A DNA stretch of 36,712 bases from Mariniblastus sp. (GTDB lineage: Bacteria > Planctomycetota > Planctomycetia > Pirellulales > Pirellulaceae), in NCBI GenBank assembly GCA_029251085.1, contig JAQXDZ010000108.1, forward strand, positions 1-36,712, read 5' to 3'. The notes under the pieces are model-generated. The model had not been told where the DNA came from. It saw nothing but the letters and a program-made list of their open reading frames with translations, and made no database searches. Both the position numbers and the translations under genes were made by a program. How positions within the stretch are numbered: the stretch's first letter is position 1; the number at the start of each line of letters is the position of its first letter. Positions 8,533 through 16,078 of the stretch are shown here, in pieces.

Positions 8533-9444
8533 TTACGCGGCTCGACCATTGGGTTGATAAAACATCTTGGGATTTTCGGATTCAAATTTCTGCTTGGCTA
8601 GAAACATATTTTCCAACATTGCCCGGCGACCCTTGCGAACGAATTGGACTCGCAATTTCCGTTTGGCCGTCTCAATTTTATTTAACATCGAATGCCAGGC
8701 CCGATGCTCTAATTCCTGAGACGTCAACGGTTTTAAGCATTGCTCAATGAAAGGATCTTTTTCCTGCATAAATCCATGCAGCAATACCTTGCTCGAATCT
8801 GCAACATCCCGACGCACTCTACCCAAAGTCGAAAATGAAATCTGTTGAGTGAATCGGGCTCGATTCAGCTGCTTGGCATACTGATAAACAGCCATATCAA
8901 AAACGCCTTGACGAGCTTCATCAGGCATTTGATTTGCAAAGTCCATCGAATAACAGGCTCCGCCATTAATGTGCGGATGTAAAATTAGCTTGCGTTTTTT
9001 CAGCAGGCGGTGCTTGTAGACTTCAGGGACGAAACAACCCATCATCACGGGCACTTCGTCTCCCGAATACCACTCCTCAGATAAACGGTCGAGCCAATCC
9101 GGCTTGACTGGAGCCATGTCAGATTCCAGCCACAAACTGAAACCATCATTTCCCTCATAATTCTGGTCTATGTACTCCATGCAATCCCAAAACATTGCCC
9201 CAGGGCCTTCGGGATAACCAAAAATTTGAGTGGGACACGCAAACGCAATGGTCGTTCCTAATTCAGAAAACGCAGCGACAAGCTCTTCACTGGTTTCGGT
9301 GCGCGGACTCGAGGCAAGTAAGAAATCACACGACACATTAGGAGCCGGAAACGACTTCATTCGCTCCGCAATCGCAAGATACCGTTCTACTTCTTCCTGA
9401 CAAAAATACGGAAGAATTACAATGTGCTTCTTTTTTTTCTGCAT
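8533..9444 (-). CDS. Putative GT-A-like glycosyltransferase
   Basis: A 303-residue cytoplasmic protein from the ATG at 9444; the frame is open to TTG at 9462, but the short extension adds nothing recognisable. The start KKKKHIVILPYF followed by alternating strands and helices is Rossmann-like. A GYPEGPGAMFWD segment at 76-87 and LWLESDMAPVKPDWL at 104-118 resemble the nucleotide-sugar pocket and DxD-type metal motif (here E107-S108-D109) of GT-A enzymes. The last 80 residues are basic and helical. It is transcribed with the GT4 gene downstream and is divergent from a third glycan gene, which supports a role in polysaccharide synthesis. I cannot assign a named GT family. Confidence 0.6.
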   Translation of the reverse strand: MQKKKKHIVILPYFCQEEVERYLAIAERMKSFPAPNVSCDFLLASSPRTETSEELVAAFSELGTTIAFACPTQIFGYPEGPGAMFWDCMEYIDQNYEGNDGFSLWLESDMAPVKPDWLDRLSEEWYSGDEVPVMMGCFVPEVYKHRLLKKRKLILHPHINGGACYSMDFANQMPDEARQGVFDMAVYQYAKQLNRARFTQQISFSTLGRVRRDVADSSKVLLHGFMQEKDPFIEQCLKPLTSQELEHRAWHSMLNKIETAKRKLRVQFVRKGRRAMLENMFLAKQKFESENPKMFYQPNGRAA

Positions 9445-9485
9445 AAAACCAGCAACTATCAAGGGGATGAATCGTTCGTTGCTAT

Positions 9486-9515
9486 GTTCTATTTTATCTT
9501 CCGGAAAACAGTCAA
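9486..9515 (-). promoter_or_regulatory. Possible sigma-70 promoter for the minus-strand glycan genes
   Basis: On the minus strand TTGACT (complement of 9510-9515) is followed after 18 bases by TAGAAC (complement of 9486-9491). This would start transcription near 9479, about 35 bases before the ATG at 9444. The -10 box is imperfect. Confidence 0.35.
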
Positions 9516-9611
9516 TTCCAATCGCGAACCAACAGCTAGCAGTTTCTCATCGGCCATTTGCCCCTCGATTATCGGCTCCACCCTTTCCGTCCGTTTCTGA
9601 GATGTTTGCAA

Positions 9612-9641
9612 TTGACTCCAATTTGCCACTCGAATTAGATT
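9612..9641 (+). promoter_or_regulatory. Possible sigma-70 promoter for the plus-strand glycosyltransferase
   Basis: TTGACT (9612-9617) and TAGATT (9636-9641) are separated by 18 bases. Transcription would start near 9648, giving a short leader that still contains the GAGGGA ribosome site before the GTG at 9666. It faces the minus-strand promoter candidate about 100 bases away. Confidence 0.35.
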
Positions 9642-9665
9642 TATGACAGGAAGAGTGAGGGAACC

Positions 9666-11582
9666 GTGGAGAGCAAGACGCTTTCAGAGAACGCCGAAGG
9701 GATTACCGTGGCTAATTTTTACTTAATCGACCACTCGCTTCGAACGCGGGGAGGGCATCATTTTGATTATGTCCGCTGTCTCGCCGAGGTCTCCGAGCAA
9801 AATGGTTTTAATACGCAAATTGGCACGCACCTTGACTTCGCCAAAATGGGGCAAGATGACGAGAATGAACTGAACCATTTAGGCGCAGTCAAAAGCGTTT
9901 TTCGTGACACAACCTATCAATCAGACAGCTATCTCTCCGGGCTACAACATTTGACCCGGGGAAAATCCCATCAGATCTTAACCGATCCCCCGTCCGGCTT
10001 AGGCCAGCGTGTTAGACACTCCTTTAAAAAGCACCGACACCACCGTCGCCGGGAAAAATTCGTTTGTCGTTTTGCCATGGATTGCGAACGTTTCTTCGAG
10101 GGCAATTTACATCGCCCGGGAGACCATGCATTCCTAACGACTATCTCCGAACTAGAGTTGATGGGACTCGCTGTTTATCTACTGAACCACCCTGAGACAA
10201 CCCAAACTCAGTGGCACCTTCAATTTCACTACAACCTTTTCGAAGGTCGTACGCCAGAATATGAATCACAATCAAACGTGGCAAAAGCAGTCCGAGCCTG
10301 TTGCGTTGCTGCACTTTCTCGTCTGTCGTCTCATTCAATCCATTTGTATACAACTTCCACCACGCTCGCCGACCAATACAACCAACTAGGCATTGGCCAG
10401 TTCGAATCACTTCCCTATCCGATTGCCCCTGCTTTTCGAAGGAAGTCCGCAACGAACACAATCCGGATCGCTCAAAACCAGCCTGAGCCCCAGATGGATC
10501 CCGCCATGCACGTGCCAATTAAGATCACCTGCCCGGGCGAAATGAGGCGTGAAAAAGGGCAAGGCTCCTACTTGCAGTCTTTAATTGACAACATCTCAGA
10601 GGATCTCTTGGCAACCGGCTTGGCAGAAATTGCCGTCCAACGTCCCAAGAAAAAATTGCTGTCAACCAAACAGAAAATAGAACTCCGTGCTCCGACAGTC
10701 CAAAACGAGCACGCAGCTCCCCAGCCGTCAATTAAGTATTATTCGCATCCGCTACCGGACCAACAATACGTAGAACTTATCAAGAATAGCGACTGTGGTT
10801 TGCTGTTTTACGACAGCCGCGCCTACTTCAGTCGCAGGGCCGGTGTTTTAGGAGAACTTCTCTCGTGTGGCAAACCAGTCATCGTCCCTGCTGGAAGCTG
10901 GTTAGCTGAACAAATAGCAGAACCGATTTTCGAACACGGCGATCAATTGATTCGCGATTTCAAACCCATCCGCACGATTAGTACTCGGGAATTCAAGTGG
11001 GCTTCCGATAACGTCCCGCTTCCAGGAAACATACTCTCGTTTGACCAAGCCAGACATCCATTTGAATTCTCGCTCAACAGGCAGGCCGATGAGAATTTGA
11101 TGATCTTCGAATTCGATTGGCATTGGCCCGAATCGCCAGGTACCTTCTGTCGGATCGATTTCACGCAACAGGACCACGCGGGGAACACGATTAAAAAGAT
11201 GAGTCGCGTGGTTGGCCATCGCAGAAACAATAAAAAATCAAATACGACCTTCGAACTCTCCCCCGACACCGTCAAGGTTGAATTTAGTTTAACGAATGCA
11301 TTCCATGAGTCGACAGCCAGCATTCGACGCGTCCAAGTAAAGACAACTCAATTAGACACTGCCCATTTGTCGCAACCCGTGGGAGCAGTCGGAATAATTG
11401 CATCTGACGAAGCAGACTTAGCCAACTGCGTCCGCGAAATGGTGATGCACTTTGATCACTATCGCGAGACAGCCGAGCAATTTTCAATCCAATGGCGAGC
11501 CCGCCACGAACCGCAAGCGACCTTTAACTTTTTAGTTGACACCCACCAACAAAGCAGTTCGTTTAAACGCGAATTTGCCTAA
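9666..11582 (+). CDS. GT4-like glycosyltransferase with an inserted predicted beta-sandwich domain
   Basis: A 638-residue protein. The start GTG at 9666 follows GAGGGA. The N-terminal half has the glycine-rich RTRGGHHFDY at 27-36, as in GT-B enzymes that act on exported glycans. The donor half includes PGEMRREKG at 290-298 and the switch-like segment FSRRAGVLGELLSCGKPVIV at 388-407, with Glu397 as the likely nucleotide-binding acid. Where a normal GT4 would go straight on to its last helices, about 135 residues intervene (roughly 432-568), rich in aromatic and beta-type sequence (FEFDWHWPESPGTFCRIDF). The usual ending then resumes with GIIASDEADLANCVREMV at 576-593. The insert may bind carbohydrate, but this is inference. 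It is followed 83 bases later by galE. Confidence 0.7.
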   Translation: MESKTLSENAEGITVANFYLIDHSLRTRGGHHFDYVRCLAEVSEQNGFNTQIGTHLDFAKMGQDDENELNHLGAVKSVFRDTTYQSDSYLSGLQHLTRGKSHQILTDPPSGLGQRVRHSFKKHRHHRRREKFVCRFAMDCERFFEGNLHRPGDHAFLTTISELELMGLAVYLLNHPETTQTQWHLQFHYNLFEGRTPEYESQSNVAKAVRACCVAALSRLSSHSIHLYTTSTTLADQYNQLGIGQFESLPYPIAPAFRRKSATNTIRIAQNQPEPQMDPAMHVPIKITCPGEMRREKGQGSYLQSLIDNISEDLLATGLAEIAVQRPKKKLLSTKQKIELRAPTVQNEHAAPQPSIKYYSHPLPDQQYVELIKNSDCGLLFYDSRAYFSRRAGVLGELLSCGKPVIVPAGSWLAEQIAEPIFEHGDQLIRDFKPIRTISTREFKWASDNVPLPGNILSFDQARHPFEFSLNRQADENLMIFEFDWHWPESPGTFCRIDFTQQDHAGNTIKKMSRVVGHRRNNKKSNTTFELSPDTVKVEFSLTNAFHESTASIRRVQVKTTQLDTAHLSQPVGAVGIIASDEADLANCVREMVMHFDHYRETAEQFSIQWRARHEPQATFNFLVDTHQQSSSFKREFA

Positions 11583-11665
11583 ACCGAACCTCACAGCATC
11601 CCAACATAATTTTGCCTGACCAGCTGCGTCACGACCCAACAAACCACCCGGAACCAGATAGCTCG

Positions 11666-12658
11666 ATGAATATTTTAGTGATTGGCGGAGCTGGCTACAT
11701 TGGATCACACATGGTCCGCCAACTCGATCGAGCTGGGCATCAGGTTGTGGTCCTCGACAACTTGTCGACCGGTTTCGCGGAAGCGGTGACCGCAGGGCAA
11801 TTGATCGTTGGAGACATGCAAGATCGCTCCCTCGTTGAACAGACACTAGGCGACCACCAAATTGAATCCGTGATGCACTTCGCTGCTTGTGCGCTGGTTG
11901 GCGAATCCGTTATCGAACCGGCAAAATATTACCAGAACAATGTCCTTGCCACGCTTGAACTGCTGGAAGCAATGCGACATTGCGACGTAAAGAAAATCGT
12001 CTTTTCAAGCACCTGTGCTACGTATGGTCAGCCCCAAGTTGTCCCTATCACTGAAAATGAAAAGCAGGAACCCGTTAATCCTTACGGATTTACAAAGCTT
12101 GTGATCGAGCGAGCTCTCCAGGATTATTCACACGCCTACGGACTGAATTTCGCAGCTTTACGGTATTTTAATGCCGCCGGTGCATCTCCGGACGGCGGCA
12201 TTGGGGAAGATCACCAACCCGAATCACACCTGATACCGATCGTGCTCCAAGTCGCGCTTGGCCAAAGAGAAAAAATCACGATTTACGGCGATGACTGGGA
12301 TACGCCTGACGGCACTTGCGTTCGTGATTACATTCATGTCGATGACCTGTGCAAAGCACATTTACTTGCACTGGAACGTCTCGGAAACGGACCAAACCTA
12401 AAACTAAACCTTGGAACGGGCAACGGGTGCAGCGTGCGGCAGATCATCGAATCCTGCCGCGAGGTCACCGGTTGCGACATCGCGGAAGTCGTCGGCGACC
12501 GCAGACCAGGCGATCCTCCAAAATTGATTGCAGACCCATCACTTGCAAACGCTATGCTTGGCTGGGAACCCCAATACCATTCGCCCAAATCTATCATTAA
12601 AACTGCTTGGGCATGGCATCAAACGCACCCCAACGGGTACACCGGCGGTTCGGAATAA
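11666..12658 (+). CDS. galE: UDP-glucose 4-epimerase
   Basis: A 330-residue cytoplasmic short-chain dehydrogenase-type enzyme that interconverts UDP-glucose and UDP-galactose with bound NAD. The NAD motif GGAGYIG is at 7-13. The catalytic region has FSSTCATYG at 113-121 (Thr116 aligns with the E. coli active-site Ser124) and the NPYGFTK block, giving the Tyr140-x3-Lys144 pair. The ending resembles that of other GalE proteins and the length is close to E. coli GalE (338). The frame is open 18 codons upstream to 11612, but the Rossmann motif needs to be near the N-terminus, so ATG 11666 is the start. There is no clear Shine-Dalgarno site. It probably supplies UDP-galactose to the three neighbouring glycosyltransferases. 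Confidence 0.95.
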   Translation: MNILVIGGAGYIGSHMVRQLDRAGHQVVVLDNLSTGFAEAVTAGQLIVGDMQDRSLVEQTLGDHQIESVMHFAACALVGESVIEPAKYYQNNVLATLELLEAMRHCDVKKIVFSSTCATYGQPQVVPITENEKQEPVNPYGFTKLVIERALQDYSHAYGLNFAALRYFNAAGASPDGGIGEDHQPESHLIPIVLQVALGQREKITIYGDDWDTPDGTCVRDYIHVDDLCKAHLLALERLGNGPNLKLNLGTGNGCSVRQIIESCREVTGCDIAEVVGDRRPGDPPKLIADPSLANAMLGWEPQYHSPKSIIKTAWAWHQTHPNGYTGGSE

Positions 12659-12705
12659 CTACACCGAACAGTCACAGAAACTAGCAAGAACAGTGCGAAA
12701 GATTC

Positions 12706-13773
12706 TTAACCAAGCAACCAGAACGCACCGGCCAAAATCAGAACACCAATCAAGATTGCGATAACGTTCTGAACCATTCGTCGGCGACTCTTCTCTTTGT
12801 CGCTACTCGCCACCAACGATACTTGCTCGCCCGCATGGCTAACACGAACGACTCGATTGTCCACTTGCTTAGTGCCACCATCGCCATCAGGCAGCAAAAC
12901 TTTAAATTCACTTTCTTCGCGACTCATTTTTAAACGCGAGGGATCGAGAACATCGAATCGTGGTGGGAGTAAATGCGCAATTGAATCCCGCGTGTCTTCT
13001 TTTTCCACAACGGCGACTACCGGCGAGGTATCCACTGGAGCCGAAGCAACATGAACTTCAGCATCGGCCGCAAGACCATCAAGTTCTGCGCCAAGCTGTT
13101 CGTTCGTTACAGTATCAGCGAGGGTTGAAACATTTTTATCTAAATATTCTTGAGGACTTGGCTCGTTGCGATTGAGGTCAACCGAATGAGTTTTAGCTAC
13201 GCGTTTCTTTTTTGGAGGAACTAAATCGGAACTGCCGACTCTTTCGCTACCACCCGCCTTGCCAAGGTCCGCCGGTGGAGAAGAGGGGTTTTTGTCGGTT
13301 GAGGCAACAGGTTCAACACGGCGCTTAATCTTCACCGGTGAATCACCGGCCTCGCCACCATCCTCAATCGGCTTGATTTTCGAAACTTTCTTTCGATATT
13401 TTGCCTTGGAGGATTTAACTTTCGAGCTTGACTTCCAACGAGTCTTTTTACTCTTGATATTAAAATCCAGCTCAGGAGGCTGCGGAACAGGGGAGTTCTC
13501 ACTACCGTCGACTCCAATCTCAACCACCGCTTGACAGTGAGGGCAGCCGACTGCCATTCCAAACATATCAGGCGTGATTCCAAACTGCCCCGAGCAGTTG
13601 CCGCAGGTCTGAACCTGTTGTGGCTGAGCTACAGTTTCCGGCTCAACAAAAGCGTCAGCAGGGATTTCGATTGGCTGCGCGCACGACGGGCAGGCAACCA
13701 CCTGTCCAGCTTGCGTTTCCGCAACCTGAAAAGGCTGTTGACAACTCGGACACCCTAAAGCCTGGAGTTTCAT
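12706..13773 (-). CDS. Tail-anchored double zinc-ribbon protein
   Basis: A 355-residue protein with two zinc ribbons at the N-terminus: Cys8, Cys11, Cys28, Cys31 (CPSC...CPSC) and Cys57, Cys60, Cys77, Cys80 (CGNC...CPHC). A long disordered, Lys/Ser/Pro-rich middle follows (residues 90-240), including runs such as KSKKTRWKSSSKVKSSK. It ends in a single hydrophobic helix (about 336-353, VIAILIGVLILAGAFWLL) right at the C-terminus. That gives a tail-anchored topology with the zinc ribbons in the cytoplasm. Similar proteins with MJ0042/FHA-like ribbons are frequent in planctomycetes; their role is unknown. It is convergent with galE (47 bases apart). Confidence 0.65.
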   Translation of the reverse strand: MKLQALGCPSCQQPFQVAETQAGQVVACPSCAQPIEIPADAFVEPETVAQPQQVQTCGNCSGQFGITPDMFGMAVGCPHCQAVVEIGVDGSENSPVPQPPELDFNIKSKKTRWKSSSKVKSSKAKYRKKVSKIKPIEDGGEAGDSPVKIKRRVEPVASTDKNPSSPPADLGKAGGSERVGSSDLVPPKKKRVAKTHSVDLNRNEPSPQEYLDKNVSTLADTVTNEQLGAELDGLAADAEVHVASAPVDTSPVVAVVEKEDTRDSIAHLLPPRFDVLDPSRLKMSREESEFKVLLPDGDGGTKQVDNRVVRVSHAGEQVSLVASSDKEKSRRRMVQNVIAILIGVLILAGAFWLLG

Positions 13774-13899
13774 ATCTCGAAGTCCGCCAAAATCTCAACC
13801 GAATAACTCTTTTATCTTACCAGTTTCATCGGCGATTACGAAAACGAGAATGACTGGTTGATTCAATCGAAGGCAAAATAATGCCCCGAAAATTCAGAT

Positions 13900-14529
13900 T
13901 CAATGCAATGTATTAAAGATTCGGTCGCCAGCGTCCCCCAGTCCGGGCACGATGAAATTATCTTCATTTAGCTTCTCGTCGACAACACAGGCATGAATTT
14001 CCACGTCTGGAAACTCGGAGTTTACCTTTTGGATACCCTCAGGTGCCGCAATTATGGAGAGAAGCTTAATCTTGGAGACGCCCCAGTCCCGCATTTGCTC
14101 ACAGGCAAGTGTCGCCGATCCTCCCGTAGCCAGCATTGGATCTAAGATCAAGGCAACGTCCACCGGCGCCGAGTCCGGCAATTTACTGTAATAGTGCACA
14201 GGCAATGCAGTTTGCTCGTCTCGATAAAGCCCCAGGTGCCATACTTCCGCTTCGGGGATCAGGCCCAACACGGGCTCGACCATGGAGATCCCCGCCCGCA
14301 TAATCGGAATCAAACCGACCCGACCTAAAATCGCCGTCCCCTGCATGCCTTGAATGGGAGTCTCAATTGCGGATGCCGTGGTTGGAAAATCTGCCGAAGC
14401 AAAATAGGCTAATATTTTTGAAAGCTCAGCAACCGAGTGGCGAAATGCCGACGGTGGTGTCTGCTTCTTTCTCAAGTTCGTCAAATGACAATCGACTAAC
14501 GGATGATCAAGCACTCGGGCCTTACTCAT
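13900..14529 (-). CDS. upp: Uracil phosphoribosyltransferase
   Basis: A 209-residue cytoplasmic enzyme of pyrimidine salvage that makes UMP from uracil and PRPP; the length matches the E. coli enzyme (208). It has the PRPP loop DPMLATGGSA at 130-139, the uracil-binding IVPGLGDAGDR at 193-203, and the conserved beginning VLDHPLVDCHLTNLR. The frame runs upstream to 14583, but the ATG at 14529 is preceded by GGGAG at the right distance and gives the standard N-terminus. It is divergent from the first signal peptidase gene. Confidence 0.95.
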   Translation of the reverse strand: MSKARVLDHPLVDCHLTNLRKKQTPPSAFRHSVAELSKILAYFASADFPTTASAIETPIQGMQGTAILGRVGLIPIMRAGISMVEPVLGLIPEAEVWHLGLYRDEQTALPVHYYSKLPDSAPVDVALILDPMLATGGSATLACEQMRDWGVSKIKLLSIIAAPEGIQKVNSEFPDVEIHACVVDEKLNEDNFIVPGLGDAGDRIFNTLH

Positions 14530-14701
14530 TACGACGCTCCCAAACAACAACTCGCTGATGCAAAAATTCTTAGCTAGAATCATAGACCCATACCAGCGAT
14601 ACTTAAACCCGCCAACGCGAGATACCGGTTATCAAAACTCACTGCGGCTTGACCAATTACGGTTTGTCCAACGTAGAAACGAAAACAAATCCAGGAACTT
14701 G

Positions 14702-15973
14702 ATGCGAAACCGCGCCGTTCAAATCCCAATGTTAGCCATTCTGGTTCTCTCCCTTAGTGGAGTTGCAGGGTGTAATCCCTCTCCACCGCGGAAGGGAAAA
14801 ATTGTTGGCAGCTCCATGAGCCCTACCTTACGAGGCGCCCATTATGCGATTGATTGTTCGGGGTGCGGAATTCAATTTAGTTGCGACCCGAAGCAGGCAG
14901 ATGAACGAGCAACCCTCATTTGCCCAAACTGCGGTTCCACTGCCGAGCGTGACCGCTGGAAAATGACTGCCGCAGACCCGGTCTCGGTTCTACCTGATTC
15001 GAAAATTCGAAGATGGGACATCATTGCGTTCGAGCGAGACCGTTCCACTGGATCAACAACCAATTACGAGTTAATGACAAAGCGTGTGGTCGGTCTGCCG
15101 GGAGAGTTTATCCAATTCGAGAATGGAAATGTATTTGCCAACCAAGTTTTGATCAGCAAACCACTCGAAATCCAAAAACAAATGCGCATCCTTATCTGCG
15201 ACTCAAAATTCCAATCCGCTCCTTCCTTAAATTGGTCCCTAACACCAGAGAACCAATGGGAATTTAATAACGGACAGTTTCAAATGCGAACACCACCTAT
15301 CCCAGGTAAATTCGCTTGGCTTGATTTCGACTATCAAAAAAATTACTTTCAAACCGAAGCAAGTACAGGGTCGCCAGCCCTCGAAGACTTTTACGGCTAC
15401 AACCAATCACTCAGCCGAAAACTGAACCGGATGGATGAGGTTTTCGTAGAATTAAACACTCGATTAAACGGGGGAACTCTTGGTTGGCGTTTTGGAAATC
15501 AAACCGAACTGTATGAGTTCCAGATCAATGAAGCCTTGTCTGAAATTCAAATCCTTGTTGGCGAACCCAATGAAACTCCCAAAGCGTTACTACACAAAGC
15601 GAACATTTCGGCCGCCCTAAATGACGTGCAACAGAAACCAATCCAGATTGAGTTTTCCTCATTCGATCGAGTTTTACGAATTGCCGTCAACGGCTCTGAA
15701 CTATGGACCTATCCCTTGGACCCCGCCGGCGTTCCAGTCACCCAAACAATACTTTCATTCGGAGGGAATAGCGATGTTGTAAAACTCGATCGCATTCGAA
15801 TTTGGCGGGATCTGTATTATTTCGATGCTGACGCCGCCAAGCCTCCCCAAAAGAGGGCAATCGCTGGGTTTTTCGTGATTGGCGACAATGTACCACTGTC
15901 TCACGACAGTCGTCATTGGGAACAACCGGGGGTCGCCGTCGAGAGCGTCAAAGGAAAGGTGATTTTTCAATAA
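14702..15973 (+). CDS. Signal peptidase I-like lipoprotein with zinc ribbon and large insert
   Basis: A 424-residue S26-family peptidase. It retains the catalytic dyad: Ser38 in GSSMSPTL and Lys127 in MTKRVVGLPGE. The box E remnant GDNVPLSHDSR is at 394-404. A four-cysteine zinc ribbon (Cys52, Cys55, Cys74, Cys77) is inserted between the Ser and the rest of the fold, and about 230 residues of beta-rich sequence precede the RDLYY motif at 369-373. I chose ATG 14702 because AGGA lies 5 bases upstream and the protein then begins with a lipoprotein signal peptide ending LSGVAGC (lipid Cys24). The open frame extends to 14558. It is paralogous to the next gene 105 bases away, but lacks that protein's membrane helix. 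Confidence 0.75.
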   Translation: MRNRAVQIPMLAILVLSLSGVAGCNPSPPRKGKIVGSSMSPTLRGAHYAIDCSGCGIQFSCDPKQADERATLICPNCGSTAERDRWKMTAADPVSVLPDSKIRRWDIIAFERDRSTGSTTNYELMTKRVVGLPGEFIQFENGNVFANQVLISKPLEIQKQMRILICDSKFQSAPSLNWSLTPENQWEFNNGQFQMRTPPIPGKFAWLDFDYQKNYFQTEASTGSPALEDFYGYNQSLSRKLNRMDEVFVELNTRLNGGTLGWRFGNQTELYEFQINEALSEIQILVGEPNETPKALLHKANISAALNDVQQKPIQIEFSSFDRVLRIAVNGSELWTYPLDPAGVPVTQTILSFGGNSDVVKLDRIRIWRDLYYFDADAAKPPQKRAIAGFFVIGDNVPLSHDSRHWEQPGVAVESVKGKVIFQ

Positions 15974-16039
15974 TTCCGCCAATTTTGACCTCTCCATCAA
16001 CGTAGGCTTAAAACAGAATTAAGGTTACAATTTAGAGTC

Positions 16040-16068
16040 TTAACGTCAAAACAACCGAGCCATATACT
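16040..16068 (+). promoter_or_regulatory. Possible sigma-70 promoter for the second signal peptidase
   Basis: TTAACG (16040-16045) and TATACT (16063-16068) are 17 bases apart, and the -10 box is close to consensus. It would start transcription near 16075, only a few bases before the ATG at 16079. The message would then be nearly leaderless and GGA (16071-16073) could not act as a ribosome site. Confidence 0.4.
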
Positions 16069-16078
16069 GCGGAACTCC

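Noticed and set aside
14558..14701. N-terminal extension of the first signal peptidase.
   Set aside because: The extension has a polar, basic composition before the hydrophobic signal; AGGA at the correct distance from ATG 14702 supports the shorter form.
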